Source of the DNA: JBKEAD01 sp047973165
GTDB taxonomy: Bacteria > Verrucomicrobiota > Verrucomicrobiia > Chthoniobacterales > JBKEAD01
Direction of reading: 5' to 3'
Length of the DNA stretch: 11,598 nt
Assembly: GCA_047973165.1 (NCBI GenBank)
Contig: JBKEBM010000052.1
Location: 1 to 11,598 of the forward strand
Under the pieces are notes generated by a model that searched no databases, was not told where the DNA came from, and worked only from the letters and a program-made list of their open reading frames with translations. The position numbers were made by a program, and so were the translations under genes. Position 1 is the stretch's first letter, and the number at the start of each line of letters is the position of its first letter. This document shows positions 1 to 6,013 of this stretch, piece after piece.

Positions 1-509
1 GGGTTTACTCTCATAACTTGATCGATGATGTAGAGGGTAGATGAGACACCAGCACCAGGGTAGAGATCTCCAGTCCCATGAAAACGCCCTGTTGGGTCCT
101 GCAGATCTATTTTTCCGGAAAACGCTCCGGTCGCGGTGTTATTCGGGATGGTATACATTAACGGCAGGGTTAGCGCCGCATCTGAGCTGGAATTTAGTGT
201 TGAAGCGTCAAGCACTCCTGTAATTTTTTTATCCTGAATATTCACGGCTGTTTGTCCGCGATAAACGGAACCGTTGTAAAAAGTGACCCAGGAATTAGGG
301 ATGGGGGTGGTTGTTTGCGATCCGGAGCTGATTGCAAATGACAGGACACCGGCCAGGTTATCTCCCGTCATGGAAGCCTGGTAGGTTCCGTCGGTTCCGG
401 TAGTAAGCGGAGAATTATTCTGAAAAGGAGCGGGACCTCCGAAGCCTCCGGCCAGGGATTGAGCGATGGCTGCGGCTGAAACAATAAGTGTGCAGGAGAG
501 GAATCTCAT
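1..509 (-). CDS. Secreted protein of unknown family, N-terminal part (runs off left edge)
   Basis: A leftward reading frame starts at ATG 509-507 and stays open to the window edge, giving 169 visible residues without a stop. Residues 1-16 look like a Sec signal peptide: Arg2, then a hydrophobic stretch (FLSCTLIVSAAAIA) with an A-x-A cleavage site after Ala16. The mature part is rich in Gly, Ser, Thr and Asn, has few charged residues, and alternates short hydrophobic stretches with turns, as in a beta-sheet-rich exported or surface protein. I see no catalytic motif and do not recognise the family. Upstream there is only a weak AGG as ribosome binding site. The gene lies 124 bp downstream of nagB in the same direction, so co-transcription is possible but not shown. 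Codon use looks normal. The signal peptide is seen directly; the beta-rich fold is inference. Confidence 0.75.
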   Translation of the reverse strand, partial: MRFLSCTLIVSAAAIAQSLAGGFGGPAPFQNNSPLTTGTDGTYQASMTGDNLAGVLSFAISSGSQTTTPIPNSWVTFYNGSVYRGQTAVNIQDKKITGVLDASTLNSSSDAALTLPLMYTIPNNTATGAFSGKIDLQDPTGRFHGTGDLYPGAGVSSTLYIIDQVMRVN

Positions 510-633
510 AGTGCCTGTCTTTTTGGGCGGAAGGTGCTCTGAGGTCAAGACGAAAGATTTGTAAAATTAAAATTTTTGCTTAGGGGCACATCAGGAGCGA
601 TCTCAGGGATTTCGTTTATCAGAGAATATAAGC

Positions 634-1434
634 TTACAGGTCGATCTGCCAGTCGGGTTTGCCGGAATAAACCCAGCGGTAGTAGTCGCTGCGGTCGAGC
701 CGGGAGGCGGCGGCTTCGTCCAGGATGATTTTTGCCGAGGGGTGAAATTGCAGAATTGAACCCGGTACATTGGCTGCGATGGGGCCTTCGACTGTGGCTG
801 CGACGGCGTCGGCTTTGGATTCACCGAAGGCGAGCAGCAGGCACATTTTGCTGTCCATGATGGTTCCGATTCCCATAGTGATGACGTGGTGAGGGACGTC
901 TTCCGGCTGGTTAAAAAAGCGGGCGTTGTCGCGTCGGGTGATTTCGGAGAGAGTTTTAATACGTGTCCGGGAAGAGAAGGAGGAAATGGGCTCGTTGAAG
1001 CCGATGTGTCCGTCGGAGCCGAGGCCGAGAAGCTGGAGGTCGATCCCGCCGGCCTGGGCAATTTTTTCTTCGTAGCTCTGACAGAAGGCGGGAATGTCAT
1101 CGGTCATGCCGTCGGGGATGTGGATATTTTTTGCAGGAACATTGACGTGATCGAAAAAATTTTCCTGCATGAAGTAGTGGTAGGAGGCCTCATGTTCGGG
1201 AGCCAGCCCGACATACTCATCGAGGTTGAAGGTCGTGACTTTGCTGAAATCGAGAGAGGGAGTTCCTGCTTTGGGGTGTTTATGACGCTTAGCAAGGATT
1301 TCGTAGAGCCGGCAGGGCGTGCTGCCGGTTGCCAGTCCGAGGACAGAGTCGGGTTTGTTGGTGACTTGTTTAGCAACGAGGCGTGCGGCGATTTCGCTGG
1401 CGGCTTCGGCCGTGGGTTGGATGATGACTTCCAT
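634..1434 (-). CDS. nagB: Glucosamine-6-phosphate deaminase
   Basis: This enzyme converts glucosamine 6-phosphate and water to fructose 6-phosphate and ammonia in the cytoplasm, the last dedicated step of amino-sugar catabolism. The 266 residues equal the length of the Escherichia coli enzyme. The known catalytic set falls at the same numbers: Asp72 in FNLDEYVGL, and Asp141, His143 and Glu148 in the DGHIGFNEP motif. The phosphate-binding LGLATGSTP loop (residues 32-40) and SSRTRIKTL (154-162) are also present. The stop is TAA. The leader before ATG 1434 is AT-rich and has no Shine-Dalgarno sequence. No nagA, nagE or GlcNAc regulator is visible nearby, so the gene is not in a classical nag operon here. 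It is divergent from the sigma-54 activator, and the two share a 172-bp gap. Confidence 0.97.
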   Translation of the reverse strand: MEVIIQPTAEAASEIAARLVAKQVTNKPDSVLGLATGSTPCRLYEILAKRHKHPKAGTPSLDFSKVTTFNLDEYVGLAPEHEASYHYFMQENFFDHVNVPAKNIHIPDGMTDDIPAFCQSYEEKIAQAGGIDLQLLGLGSDGHIGFNEPISSFSSRTRIKTLSEITRRDNARFFNQPEDVPHHVITMGIGTIMDSKMCLLLAFGESKADAVAATVEGPIAANVPGSILQFHPSAKIILDEAAASRLDRSDYYRWVYSGKPDWQIDL

Positions 1435-1606
1435 AAAATATTTTTCGGAATGCTTTGACTTGAACCAGATTCGACTTACTAAGAAAAGCCCTTTGTGGCC
1501 TGAAGGTTAAAGTAGCAGCTCGGATGGCGGGACTGAAACGGCTCGTGGAAATTTGACAGATTAAAAACAGAAATCCAGGCTGCGACTTCCGGCATTTTTA
1601 TTTTTC
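1435..1606. promoter_or_regulatory. Divergent intergenic region between nagB and the sigma-54 activator
   Basis: This 172-bp gap must hold the start signals of both divergent genes. On the + strand there is a perfect -35-like TTGACA at 1553-1558, but no convincing -10 box at 16-18 bp from it. A GG element at 1497-1498 (TGGCC) resembles half of a -24/-12 promoter, but the matching GC is absent. Both start codons are preceded by AT-rich stretches without a Shine-Dalgarno sequence. I see no clear operator palindrome. That promoters lie here follows from gene layout only. Confidence 0.4.
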
Positions 1607-3034
1607 ATGATTAAAGCATCTCAACAGGTCGTGCTCTTAGTGGACCCCGAAAGCGATTTTCTGGAATGGGCGACGCAGCAAATTTCGGCACCAGAAGTGC
1701 GTGTGCTGAGCGCAAATTCGGCGGAGAAGGCTTATGAAATTTTTACAAAGGAAAAGCCTGACCTGACGATTACCGAGACGCACTTGCAGCCTTTTAGCGG
1801 GCAGGAATTGCTCACGCGAATCCGTAAACATTCGCCGAATGCGCTCGTTATAGTGACGAGTGCTTTTGGAACGACGCAGGCTGTGATCGAAACGATGCGG
1901 CTGGGGGCCTTTGATTTTGTGCGTAAGGAGCAACTTCCTTTTAATCTGCGTGCGGTTGTTGAGGCGGCTCTTAAATCGAGTGCTGAGTTGAGGAGGGCCG
2001 AGACTTTTGCCCCGGTCCTGACGGTCGAGCAGTATCAGGATGAAATTGTAGGCAAGTCAGATGCGATGCAGGAGGTTTTTAAAATGATTGGCCGCGTCTC
2101 CGGTAGTGAGGCAGCCGTGATGATCACCGGCGAGAGCGGCTCGGGTAAGGAAATCGTGGCTCGGGCGATTCATAATTACAGTGCGCGAAAGCAGAGCGGT
2201 TTTCTTGCGATCAATTGTGCTGCCATCCCGGACAACCTGCTGGAGAGTGAACTTTTCGGACACGAGAAGGGAGCCTTTACCGGAGCCTTTGCCCGGCGCA
2301 TCGGTCGTTTTGAGCAGGCGGATGGCGGGACGCTTTTCCTGGATGAAATCGGTGAGATGCCACTGGCGACACAAAGTAAACTGCTCCGTGTTTTGCAGGA
2401 AGGGGAGGTGACGCGCCTGGGCAGCAACGAGAGCGTCCGTGTCGATGTGCGCATTCTTGCGGCGACAAATAAAAACCTAGAGGAGGAAATTACAGCGAAG
2501 ACTTTTCGGGAGGATTTATTTTATCGTCTGAATGTGGTTCGCATCCATCTACCGCCTTTGCGTGAGCGTGTGGAGGATATACGTCCGCTTGCGGAGTATT
2601 TTTTGCGCAGAACGGCGCATCATCGCCATACGCCGATTCCCAAACTTTCGGAAGAGGCCGCGAAGACGCTTGAGAGACATTTTTGGCCGGGGAATGTGCG
2701 CGAGCTGGAAAATACGCTTGAGCGAGCCTGCGTCTTTGCAGCGACGGATGTGCTTTTGCCGAGTGATATTCCGTTCGGATCGATCGCGGAAAAAAAAGCT
2801 GCAGGTCGGTCTCCTGACACCGAGCAGACTTCCTCGGAAGACGAATTGATTGATGCGCTTTTTACTCGTGCGGAATCATCGGGGGCAGAGCTGCTGCCCT
2901 GGCTGGAGCGTGTTTTTACCATTCGCGCAATGGAAAAAACCGGGAATAATCAGCTTCAGGCCGCAAAGCTTTTGGGAATTACGAGAGCCACCCTGCGTAA
3001 GCGTCTGGAGCGCATCCGAGCTGAAGGGGGCTGA
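1607..3034 (+). CDS. NtrC-family sigma-54-dependent activator with a degenerate receiver domain
   Basis: A 475-residue transcription activator that should open promoters with sigma-54 RNA polymerase using ATP. Domains in order: receiver-like domain (about 7-122), AAA+ domain (about 146-385), Fis-type helix-turn-helix (about 447-468, NNQLQAAKLLGITRATLRKR). The AAA+ part looks fully active: Walker A GESGSGKE (175-182), the sigma-54 contact loop GAFTGA (222-227), Walker B GTLFLDEIGE (241-250), the arginine region FREDLFYRLN (300-309) and sensor II WPGNVREL (360-367). The receiver is odd. Aligned on PDLTITETHLQPFSG, the phosphoacceptor Asp is Glu57 (GAG at 1775-1777), and the second acidic residue of the usual DD pair is Pro14. 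Ser85 and Lys107 match the usual Thr/Ser and Lys. Phosphorylation by a histidine kinase is therefore unlikely, and no kinase gene is visible. The stop codon overlaps the next start, so the two genes are probably co-translated. Target genes are unknown. Confidence 0.93.
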   Translation: MIKASQQVVLLVDPESDFLEWATQQISAPEVRVLSANSAEKAYEIFTKEKPDLTITETHLQPFSGQELLTRIRKHSPNALVIVTSAFGTTQAVIETMRLGAFDFVRKEQLPFNLRAVVEAALKSSAELRRAETFAPVLTVEQYQDEIVGKSDAMQEVFKMIGRVSGSEAAVMITGESGSGKEIVARAIHNYSARKQSGFLAINCAAIPDNLLESELFGHEKGAFTGAFARRIGRFEQADGGTLFLDEIGEMPLATQSKLLRVLQEGEVTRLGSNESVRVDVRILAATNKNLEEEITAKTFREDLFYRLNVVRIHLPPLRERVEDIRPLAEYFLRRTAHHRHTPIPKLSEEAAKTLERHFWPGNVRELENTLERACVFAATDVLLPSDIPFGSIAEKKAAGRSPDTEQTSSEDELIDALFTRAESSGAELLPWLERVFTIRAMEKTGNNQLQAAKLLGITRATLRKRLERIRAEGG

Positions 3035-3045
3035 TGTTTTTTATG
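3022..3045 (+). promoter_or_regulatory. Translational coupling site (TGATG) with Shine-Dalgarno
   Basis: The activator stop TGA (3032-3034) shares its last base with ATG 3034-3036 of the next gene. The purine run AAGGGGG (3024-3030) inside the activator tail is one of the few good ribosome binding sites in the window. A second in-frame ATG at 3043 is an alternative start (protein beginning MENNL). The purine run is about 4 nt from the first ATG and 12 nt from the second, so neither spacing decides between them. Either start is compatible with re-initiation by ribosomes finishing the activator. Confidence 0.6.
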
Positions 3046-3849
3046 GAAAATAATCTGACCCGGCAGTTTGACGGTGAAAGATGGCAGGACCGGGCGAGTG
3101 TTTCTCTGGCAGATCGGGGATTTCGATTCGGGATGCATGTTTTTGAAACGCTTGCTGTGCGTGCGGGGAAAATCCACCATCTGACGTATCATGCCGAGGC
3201 TTTGCAGGCGGCTGCGAGGACTCTTGGTGCAGAGACGGACTTTATTCTGAAGGCCCTTTTACAATTTGAAAAACAATCCCCGTTGCCGCGTCGTGACGGA
3301 ACATTGCGGTTTTTTTTCACGGCAGGCCAGGGAGCACCGGCTTCGCCTGTTTGCGAACCCCACCTGCTTGCCTGGTTCGAGCCCGAAGATTTGCCTTCGG
3401 AACAGCCGGTGTTGAGGGTTGCTTTGAAGCAAATTTCCAGCGACCCGTTTTTTCTTGAGGGGATTAAGTCGGGGAATTATGCGTGGCGTTGTAAATTGGC
3501 GGCCGAAGCCTCGGCTGCGGGGCTGGCCGACTGGGTTCTTTTTGCGGGGCGGGATAAACGGCTTATTTCCTGCACAATGTCCAACCTGGCCATACGTTTG
3601 GGAAACCACTGGGTAACGCCGAATGCTGGCAGCGGCTGCCGGGCCGGGGTTGTGAGGCGGTATTTGTTGGAGCAGGGTTGGATTGCAGAGGGATGCGTTA
3701 AAGTTTCGGATATGGAAAATATTGAAGCTGCCATGCTTTTCAATAGTCGCAAAGGCTTATGTCCAATTGGAGAATGGGGTGGGAAGATTCTTGAAAGTGA
3801 CGAACGGGTTTCCGGCTGGAACGAAATTTTTTGGAGAGAAGGCTATTGA
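3034..3849 (+). CDS. Aminotransferase class IV-like protein (PLP fold type IV) with altered cofactor pocket
   Basis: A 271-residue protein (268 from the second ATG) of the fold family that holds branched-chain and D-amino acid aminotransferases and 4-amino-4-deoxychorismate lyase (PabC). The N-terminal signature SLADRGFRFGMHVFETL (24-40) is clear. Lys145 in GIKSGNY matches the Schiff-base lysine, and SNLAIR (183-188) and AGVVRRYLL (204-212) match later family blocks. Two usual cofactor contacts are missing. The Arg of the HxxRL motif (PLP phosphate) is Ala56 in HAEAL, and the Glu before the conserved SN or AN (pyridine nitrogen) is Ser179 in LISCTMSN. Activity cannot be assumed and the substrate cannot be predicted. 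PabC-like lyase, D-amino acid transaminase or a non-catalytic role are all open. It is coupled to the sigma-54 activator upstream, so the activator may control it or respond to its product (inference). It is followed by a 126-bp gap. Confidence 0.85.
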   Translation: MFFMENNLTRQFDGERWQDRASVSLADRGFRFGMHVFETLAVRAGKIHHLTYHAEALQAAARTLGAETDFILKALLQFEKQSPLPRRDGTLRFFFTAGQGAPASPVCEPHLLAWFEPEDLPSEQPVLRVALKQISSDPFFLEGIKSGNYAWRCKLAAEASAAGLADWVLFAGRDKRLISCTMSNLAIRLGNHWVTPNAGSGCRAGVVRRYLLEQGWIAEGCVKVSDMENIEAAMLFNSRKGLCPIGEWGGKILESDERVSGWNEIFWREGY

Positions 3850-3938
3850 TGCCATGCTGGCAGCCTGTTGGACCTGGTGATGGCGAGTTTATTTTGTTAG
3901 CTGTTGGTGATGCGAAAAAATTTGCTTCGAGTTGCTTT

Positions 3939-3975
3939 GGGCAAAGGTGTAGGTTAACGTCTTGCCCTTCTTTTC
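3939..3975 (+). terminator. Weak hairpin with pyrimidine tail before rmuC
   Basis: GGGCAA (3939-3944) can pair with TTGCCC (3962-3967) across a 17-nt loop, followed by TTCTTTTC up to the rmuC ATG. It could end the upstream two-gene transcript, or fold over the rmuC leader and affect initiation. The loop is long and the tail is not a pure T run, so this is tentative. Confidence 0.25.
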
Positions 3976-5334
3976 ATGCAAATCGACCCTCAACAACTCG
4001 CCATCTTTTCAGGGAGCCTTTTGATTTGCCTCTTTGGTGGTTTCCTGGTTGCCTGGTGGATTCAAAAATACCGCCTCATTGCCCGTGAAGAGGGCACTCA
4101 GCTAAATCAAAAACTCCAGGAGGCAGTTCGGAAACTTGCCCGCTTTGAAGGAAGCGAACAGCTACAGAATACGCTTCTCGGTGAGCAGGAAAACACCATC
4201 ACCGAACTCCGTGACCTGCTTGCCAATTCTGAAAAACAACTCGCCACGAAAGAGTCGGAACACAAAAGCCTCGAACAACGGCTTCGGGAAAAGCAAAAAG
4301 AAATCGAAGACATGTATGAAAGCATGAAACAAAATTTCGAACTGCTCAGCCGAAAAATTCTCGATGACACCTCCAAAAAATTTACCGAGCAAAACTCCAC
4401 ACGCATACAGGAAATTGTCACCCCCCTTCAGCGCTCTATCCAGGACTTTCGAGGTAAGGTCGAGGAGTCCCAAAAAGATCAGGCCAGCTACCACGGACAA
4501 CTCAAAAGCGAATTGCAGCACCTTCGCGAAGCGAACAAACGCATTACCAGCGAAGCCGAAAACCTCGTTCATGCTCTCAAAGGCGACAGTAAATCCCAGG
4601 GCGTCTGGGGCGAAATGATCCTTGAAACTCTCCTGGAAAAATCTGGTCTTACCAAAGGGATCGAATATGACACGCAGGTTTCCGTGAGCGATCAGCGCGA
4701 GGGTGGCGGCCAGCGTCTGCGACCGGACGTGCTTGTCTGGTATCCGCAGCAAAAAGGCTGCCTCGTCATCGATTCGAAGGTCTCTCTTACCGCTTACGAA
4801 CGCTATTGCAGTGCCGAAACTCCCGAAGAAAAACAGCGTGCGCTGAGCGAACACATCACCTCCCTGCGAACGCATATTCGCGGACTCAGCAAAAAAAATT
4901 ATCAGAATTTAAAAGGCTTCAATTCTCCGGACTTTGTCCTCCTCTTTATTCCCATTGAACCCGCTCTGGGAGTTGCCCAGGGGCACGATACAAAACTTTA
5001 CGACGATGCTTTTGCCGCCAACATCGTGCTTATTACTCCCTCTACTCTGCTTGCTACCCTCCGTCTTATCCGGCACCTGTGGATACAGGAACGCCAAAAC
5101 GAAAATGCACTGAAAATTGCTGAGCGCGGTGGAAAACTCTACGACAAATTCGTTACACTTTTCGAAGAAATCGAGAAACTCAGTCAGCAAATTGACAAAA
5201 GTGCTGACGCCTGTCGGAATGTCAAAAATCTAATCCGTGACGGACATGGCAACCTCTACGGACAAATGGAAAAAATTCGCTCTCTCGGTGCCAAAGCCCA
5301 AAAAGCTTTGCCGCCCGGTGAGGATGTTTCATAA
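3976..5334 (+). CDS. rmuC: RmuC family protein (membrane-anchored, coiled-coil, nuclease-like domain)
   Basis: A 452-residue protein of the RmuC family, named from a screen in which E. coli mutants showed more recombination at inverted repeats; its biochemical role is still unclear. Residues about 9-28 form one N-terminal transmembrane helix. Residues about 38-135 are highly charged and heptad-like, predicting a long coiled coil. The core domain follows: the family motif WGEMILETLLE (211-221), then RPD (249-251) and LVIDSK (263-268), which fit a PD-(D/E)xK nuclease core with Asp251, Asp266 and Lys268. The C-terminal helical part contains the family block FIPIEPALGVA (324-334). Length is typical. 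There is no Shine-Dalgarno sequence; the leader is pyrimidine-rich. The coding strand is C-rich, unlike the G-rich activator and aminotransferase genes upstream, so rmuC probably has its own transcription unit or history. Confidence 0.95.
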   Translation: MQIDPQQLAIFSGSLLICLFGGFLVAWWIQKYRLIAREEGTQLNQKLQEAVRKLARFEGSEQLQNTLLGEQENTITELRDLLANSEKQLATKESEHKSLEQRLREKQKEIEDMYESMKQNFELLSRKILDDTSKKFTEQNSTRIQEIVTPLQRSIQDFRGKVEESQKDQASYHGQLKSELQHLREANKRITSEAENLVHALKGDSKSQGVWGEMILETLLEKSGLTKGIEYDTQVSVSDQREGGGQRLRPDVLVWYPQQKGCLVIDSKVSLTAYERYCSAETPEEKQRALSEHITSLRTHIRGLSKKNYQNLKGFNSPDFVLLFIPIEPALGVAQGHDTKLYDDAFAANIVLITPSTLLATLRLIRHLWIQERQNENALKIAERGGKLYDKFVTLFEEIEKLSQQIDKSADACRNVKNLIRDGHGNLYGQMEKIRSLGAKAQKALPPGEDVS

Positions 5335-5418
5335 TTTTTTTCAGGTAAAACACAGGCGAATTTGCAAAAACACACTTGTCAGAAATCGAAGCATTGCTAG
5401 GGTCGGAAATCCTGACTC

Positions 5419-5910
5419 ATGACTTTGGCAACTCTACTCTCGGTGTATCAAATAATACCCGAGATGAAATCAACGGAACGTTGGGATGCGATTACGGAAA
5501 TCGTTGATCAGCTCGTCGCGCAAAAAAAAGTTTGCGTCGAGGAGCGGGATTCTGTGCTGGCTGCTTTGCGTCAGCGTGAAGAAACGATGAGCACCGGAAT
5601 CGGTTTTGGAATTGCGATTCCACATGCTTCGTCGGATTGTGTTACGGAAGTTGTTGCCGGTTTCGGACGCAGCAAAGCGGGAATCGAGTTTGATTCTCTC
5701 GACAATGAACTCGTACATTTTCTGGTCCTTTTCATCGTTCCCAAAGACCAGTTTCAGACTCACTTGAGAACTCTTGCTGCCATTGCAAAGTTTCTGAATG
5801 ATCGCAGCGTGCGGGAAGAACTTGCGCAGGCTGGTTCTGCTGCGGATATTTTACAGGTTTTTCAAAACCGCCAGGGGGCTGCAGACAAGTCAGCCACTCC
5901 GAAAGCCTGA
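5419..5910 (+). CDS. Stand-alone PTS EIIA domain protein (fructose/mannitol/PtsN type)
   Basis: A 163-residue single-domain protein of the phosphotransferase EIIA type 2 family. The motif GIGFGIAIPHA (60-70) places the phosphorylatable histidine at His69. The block HLRTLAAIAKFL (115-126) is the usual second conserved helix. The last dozen residues look like a loose tail. The domain normally takes phosphate from HPr and either passes it to EIIB for sugar uptake or, as in PtsN (EIIA-Ntr), acts as a regulator. No EIIB, EIIC, HPr or EI gene is in the window, so a regulatory role is more likely than transport (inference). Start ATG 5419 has only a weak GGAAA about 8-12 nt upstream. The coding strand is G-rich, in contrast to rmuC before it and argS after it. 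The gene is separated from argS by 103 bp that hold a promoter candidate. Confidence 0.92.
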   Translation: MTLATLLSVYQIIPEMKSTERWDAITEIVDQLVAQKKVCVEERDSVLAALRQREETMSTGIGFGIAIPHASSDCVTEVVAGFGRSKAGIEFDSLDNELVHFLVLFIVPKDQFQTHLRTLAAIAKFLNDRSVREELAQAGSAADILQVFQNRQGAADKSATPKA

Positions 5911-5914
5911 CTTT
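5887..5914 (+). terminator. Possible terminator overlapping the EIIA gene stop codon
   Basis: AAGTCAG (5887-5893) is complementary to CTGACTT (5907-5913), a 7-bp stem with a 13-nt loop, and the TGA stop lies in the right arm. Only TTT follows at once; a second T6 run comes about 14 nt later. It fits the picture of a separate argS promoter just downstream, but the weak tail keeps confidence low. Confidence 0.3.
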
Positions 5915-5965
5915 CCATACACCCTTTTTTGCTGTATTTGCTCGCCATTTGCCTGGCAAAACAAA

Positions 5966-5993
5966 TCGAAAAAGGCGGAATATTTATTATAAT
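5966..5993 (+). promoter_or_regulatory. Candidate sigma-70-type promoter for argS
   Basis: A perfect -10 box TATAAT lies at 5988-5993, in an AT-rich stretch just before argS. The best -35 is TCGAAA (5966-5971), 4 of 6 matches to TTGACA with a 16-bp spacer. Transcription would start near 6000 and give a leader of only about 14 nt without a Shine-Dalgarno sequence. Confidence 0.45.
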
Positions 5994-6013
5994 TACCGAT
6001 TACAAAATTATTT

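Noticed and set aside
886..1458. 190-residue rightward open frame across nagB
   Set aside because: It is antisense to nagB, whose full catalytic set is present on the other strand; the peptide has no family features.
1496..1511. Possible sigma-54 (-24/-12) promoter before the activator gene
   Set aside because: TGGCC fits the -24 element, but the -12 GC is replaced by AA, which is normally not tolerated.
3831..4088. 85-residue rightward frame between the aminotransferase-like gene and rmuC
   Set aside because: It overlaps the start of rmuC, including its membrane helix, in another frame and has no recognisable features.
5292..5341. Hairpin CAAAGC/GCTTTG and later T run at the rmuC end
   Set aside because: The stem lies inside the coding sequence and the T run is more than 20 nt away, so it does not form an intrinsic terminator.
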